From CBFCZU01 sp965602635 (lineage in GTDB: Bacteria; Planctomycetota; Phycisphaerae; SM23-33), in the NCBI GenBank assembly GCA_965602635.1, contig CBFCZU010000206.1:1-7645 (forward strand): a stretch of DNA of 7,645 nucleotides, in the 5' to 3' direction. A program made the position numbers and the translations under genes. Below are positions 5,625 through 7,645 of the stretch, piece by piece. Positions within the stretch are counted from its first letter, which is position 1, and each line of letters starts with the position of its first letter. Under the pieces are notes generated by a model. It had not been told where the DNA came from. It ran no database searches and saw only the letters and a list, made by a program, of their open reading frames with translations.

Positions 5625-7645
5625 CTAGTCGGCCTTCTTGTCGGCGTAGGTTTCCAGCTCGATGTAGGTCGGCTTGTCCTTGGTGATGTCCACGCGGACG
5701 GTATAGCCTTCGTCCACCCCCCGGTTGGGCACCACCCGGACCGCCAGGCCATGGAACTTCGCCTCGCCCGCGGCCACCAGCTTCAGCCCGCGCGTCACCT
5801 CGATCTTGTAATACTTCGCCGGGCCTGCCTTGGTCTGCTTGGGTACCACCACGGTGCCCACGATGCCACCCAGGTCCTTGAAATCGTATGGCTTCATCTT
5901 CGTGAACGGCTTGGAGAGCATCGACGCGCCGACCTGTGTGCGGGCGTTGGGGCTGGCGTTGGTCACCGGAATGCACAGCCGCGCCGCCTTTATGCCGCGC
6001 GGGGCCGGGAGGCCCTTCAGCTCCCCGCCGATCAGCATCACCCACGCCTCCGGATTCTTCGGGCGGGTCTTGAGGAAATGGTTCTCGAAGACCTCGTCGG
6101 AGAGCTTGCCCGCGCTGGTCCGCGAGATCACGTGGCTGCACTCCAGCGGGATCTTCCGGGTGACGATCGCGCGCGCGACCTGCTTGGGCGGCGGGGCGAT
6201 GCCGATCAGGAACGGATTGGGCAGCGTCTTTAGCTCGTCGTCGCCGCCGACCTTCGGGGCGACCGCGCCGGCGGGCAGAGGCATGGGCTTCTGGCCGGGC
6301 GCGATCACCTCGCGCCGCAGCAGCAGCATCCGCGGGTAAACCGCGTACTTGCCCTTGGGCGTGGGGACGGGGATGTCCAGCGTCGCGGGCAGGTCGGCGG
6401 CCGAGAACACCTTCTGCACGACAGTGGGCGTCTCGGACCAGCTCGCCTTGTGGCCGCGGAACATCTGGGCCTCCATGTCGGCGAAGTACTCGGGCGAGAC
6501 GCGCCGGCTGCCGAGGCTGTAGGCGTACGTCACTACCAGCTTGTTCTTGCCCAGGGCCTCGGCGTCGGCGGCCGAGATGGTGACCTTGTTGGGCCCGGGC
6601 GACAGGTACGGCAGCGCGCAGCGGTTGTGCTGGACGATGACCTCGAGGCTCAGCGACGTGACCGGCTTGGAGAACGTCAGCTTCACCAGGCAGTCGTACT
6701 TGCCCCCGGCGGCGTCGTCGAAGTTGCCCAGGTCGATCTTGCTCCACTTCTTGCCGGAGTCGAGGGAGATCTCGGCGGTGTCTATGCCGGCGGCGGCGCC
6801 CTTGGCGCGGCTCATGATGTACGGAGACTGGAGCCTCACGGTGATCGACGCCGGCTTGGACGCGTCGGCCGGGGCGATCTGGCCCTTCGACCACTTGAGG
6901 TTCTCCCAGCCGGCCAGGGACGAGACGAACGCGTCGCTGCCCAGGTCCGGGGCGAAGCGGAGGTACCCGCTGGAGAAGGTCCGCGCCCCGCGGGGGTTGA
7001 GGTAGCGGTAGGGCTCGAGCACGGGCCCGATGGCGGGGCAGTTGCGGTAGTCCTTGTCGCCGCAGGTGTGCCCGGGGACGTACTTCCGCCCGCTCTGCCA
7101 GTTGTACCAGTGGGCGCCGTCGATGTGCTTCCACATCAGCTCGAGCGAATAGCCCGCCGCAAGGTTCACGTCGGTGTTGTAGCCGTCCTCCTGGATCTTC
7201 AGCCCCATGTGGCCGAACTTGTTGCTCGTGCCGCCGACGCGTTTCTTGCGGACCCCGCTGATGACGCCCGGGGGGGTGTCGCCGCAGACGAAAAAGGCCG
7301 GGGCGACCCAGTTGGCCTTGTCGTTGACGATCTCGGGGCGGTTGCCCTTCATGTACCAGACGCGGCGCGAGCTGTCGAAGACGAAGTTCTTCGAGATGAG
7401 GTCGGGGTCCTTGCGGATGTCCTCCTGGCTGGCGACGGTCCGCCCGCCGGGGGAGTCGGCGTCGGCCCGCCAGGCGTAGCACTTCAGGAACGTGTCGAAG
7501 TAGTGCCACTTGCCGTCGTAGCCGCACTCGACGGTGGTGTGCCCGGGCCAGCCGAGGTAGCGCCAGTCGAACCCGGCCGCTCGCCACATGGCCGTCAGCA
7601 CCGCGTGCTGGCCCCCGCAGAGGCTCCAGCCGTACACGTTGATCA
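5625..7645 (-). CDS. Transglutaminase-like protein with long beta-rich C-terminus, N-terminus cut by right edge (TG-B)
   Basis: About 673 residues are visible, numbered from the first complete codon at 7643. The reading frame is open to the window end, so the start and any signal peptide are off-window. Cys9 in GWSLCGGQHAVL, His35 in WPGHTTVECGY and Asp50 in WHYFDTF form a transglutaminase-like triad. The Cys-His distance of 26 residues equals that of TG-A. Residues about 207-304 (from PVLEPYRYLNPRG to SLDSGKKW) align by eye with residues 250-365 of TG-A and look like a beta-sandwich. The rest is beta-rich and unassigned. The last 60 or so residues (FHGLAVRVVPNRGVDEGYTV) vaguely resemble a DNRLRE or CBM96-type module, but I would not assign it. 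HEAT repeats are absent, unlike TG-A. Whether the protein crosslinks, deamidates or hydrolyses is unknown. The gene ends in the convergent gap with the GH42-like gene. Confidence 0.85.
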   Translation of the reverse strand, partial: INVYGWSLCGGQHAVLTAMWRAAGFDWRYLGWPGHTTVECGYDGKWHYFDTFLKCYAWRADADSPGGRTVASQEDIRKDPDLISKNFVFDSSRRVWYMKGNRPEIVNDKANWVAPAFFVCGDTPPGVISGVRKKRVGGTSNKFGHMGLKIQEDGYNTDVNLAAGYSLELMWKHIDGAHWYNWQSGRKYVPGHTCGDKDYRNCPAIGPVLEPYRYLNPRGARTFSSGYLRFAPDLGSDAFVSSLAGWENLKWSKGQIAPADASKPASITVRLQSPYIMSRAKGAAAGIDTAEISLDSGKKWSKIDLGNFDDAAGGKYDCLVKLTFSKPVTSLSLEVIVQHNRCALPYLSPGPNKVTISAADAEALGKNKLVVTYAYSLGSRRVSPEYFADMEAQMFRGHKASWSETPTVVQKVFSAADLPATLDIPVPTPKGKYAVYPRMLLLRREVIAPGQKPMPLPAGAVAPKVGGDDELKTLPNPFLIGIAPPPKQVARAIVTRKIPLECSHVISRTSAGKLSDEVFENHFLKTRPKNPEAWVMLIGGELKGLPAPRGIKAARLCIPVTNASPNARTQVGASMLSKPFTKMKPYDFKDLGGIVGTVVVPKQTKAGPAKYYKIEVTRGLKLVAAGEAKFHGLAVRVVPNRGVDEGYTVRVDITKDKPTYIELETYADKKAD

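Noticed and set aside
5455..7587. 710-codon minus-strand frame over TG-B and the end of the GH42-like gene
   Set aside because: Arg-rich shadow in the wrong phase; TG-B in the adjacent frame carries the catalytic motifs.

Overview
This is a GC-rich window with four protein-coding genes, two of them cut by the window edges, and almost no spare DNA. I see no rRNA, tRNA, CRISPR array, insertion sequence or prophage gene. The GC-rich codon use and the protein types point to a Planctomycetota-like or PVC-superphylum bacterium. These types are secreted transglutaminase-like proteins with long beta-rich or HEAT extensions and a divergent family-42-like glycosidase. The host assignment is an inference; no marker gene is present.

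Layout from left to right. Minus strand 1-491 is the N-terminal part of a radical SAM enzyme, which runs off the left edge. Minus strand 578-2785 is an exported transglutaminase-like protein (TG-A) with C-terminal HEAT-type repeats; it lies directly upstream of the radical SAM gene on the same strand. A 186-base divergent intergenic region (2786-2971) holds two good ribosome binding sites, a candidate promoter and a G-rich tract. Plus strand 2972-5599 is an exported, divergent GH42-type beta-galactosidase-like protein. After a 25-base convergent gap, minus strand 5625-7645 is a second transglutaminase-like protein (TG-B), whose N-terminus lies beyond the right edge.

The two transglutaminase-like proteins look like distant paralogues. 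They have the same Cys-to-His spacing (26 residues) and recognisably similar blocks after the catalytic core. TG-A and the GH42-like protein both carry signal peptides, so this is probably an extracytoplasmic protein and polysaccharide processing locus with a cytoplasmic radical SAM enzyme beside it. Two chemical oddities deserve attention. The radical SAM enzyme has a CX5CX2C cluster motif instead of CX3CX2C. The GH42-like protein keeps the acid/base glutamate but shows no glutamate at the expected nucleophile position. A functional link between the four genes is only a hypothesis from proximity.
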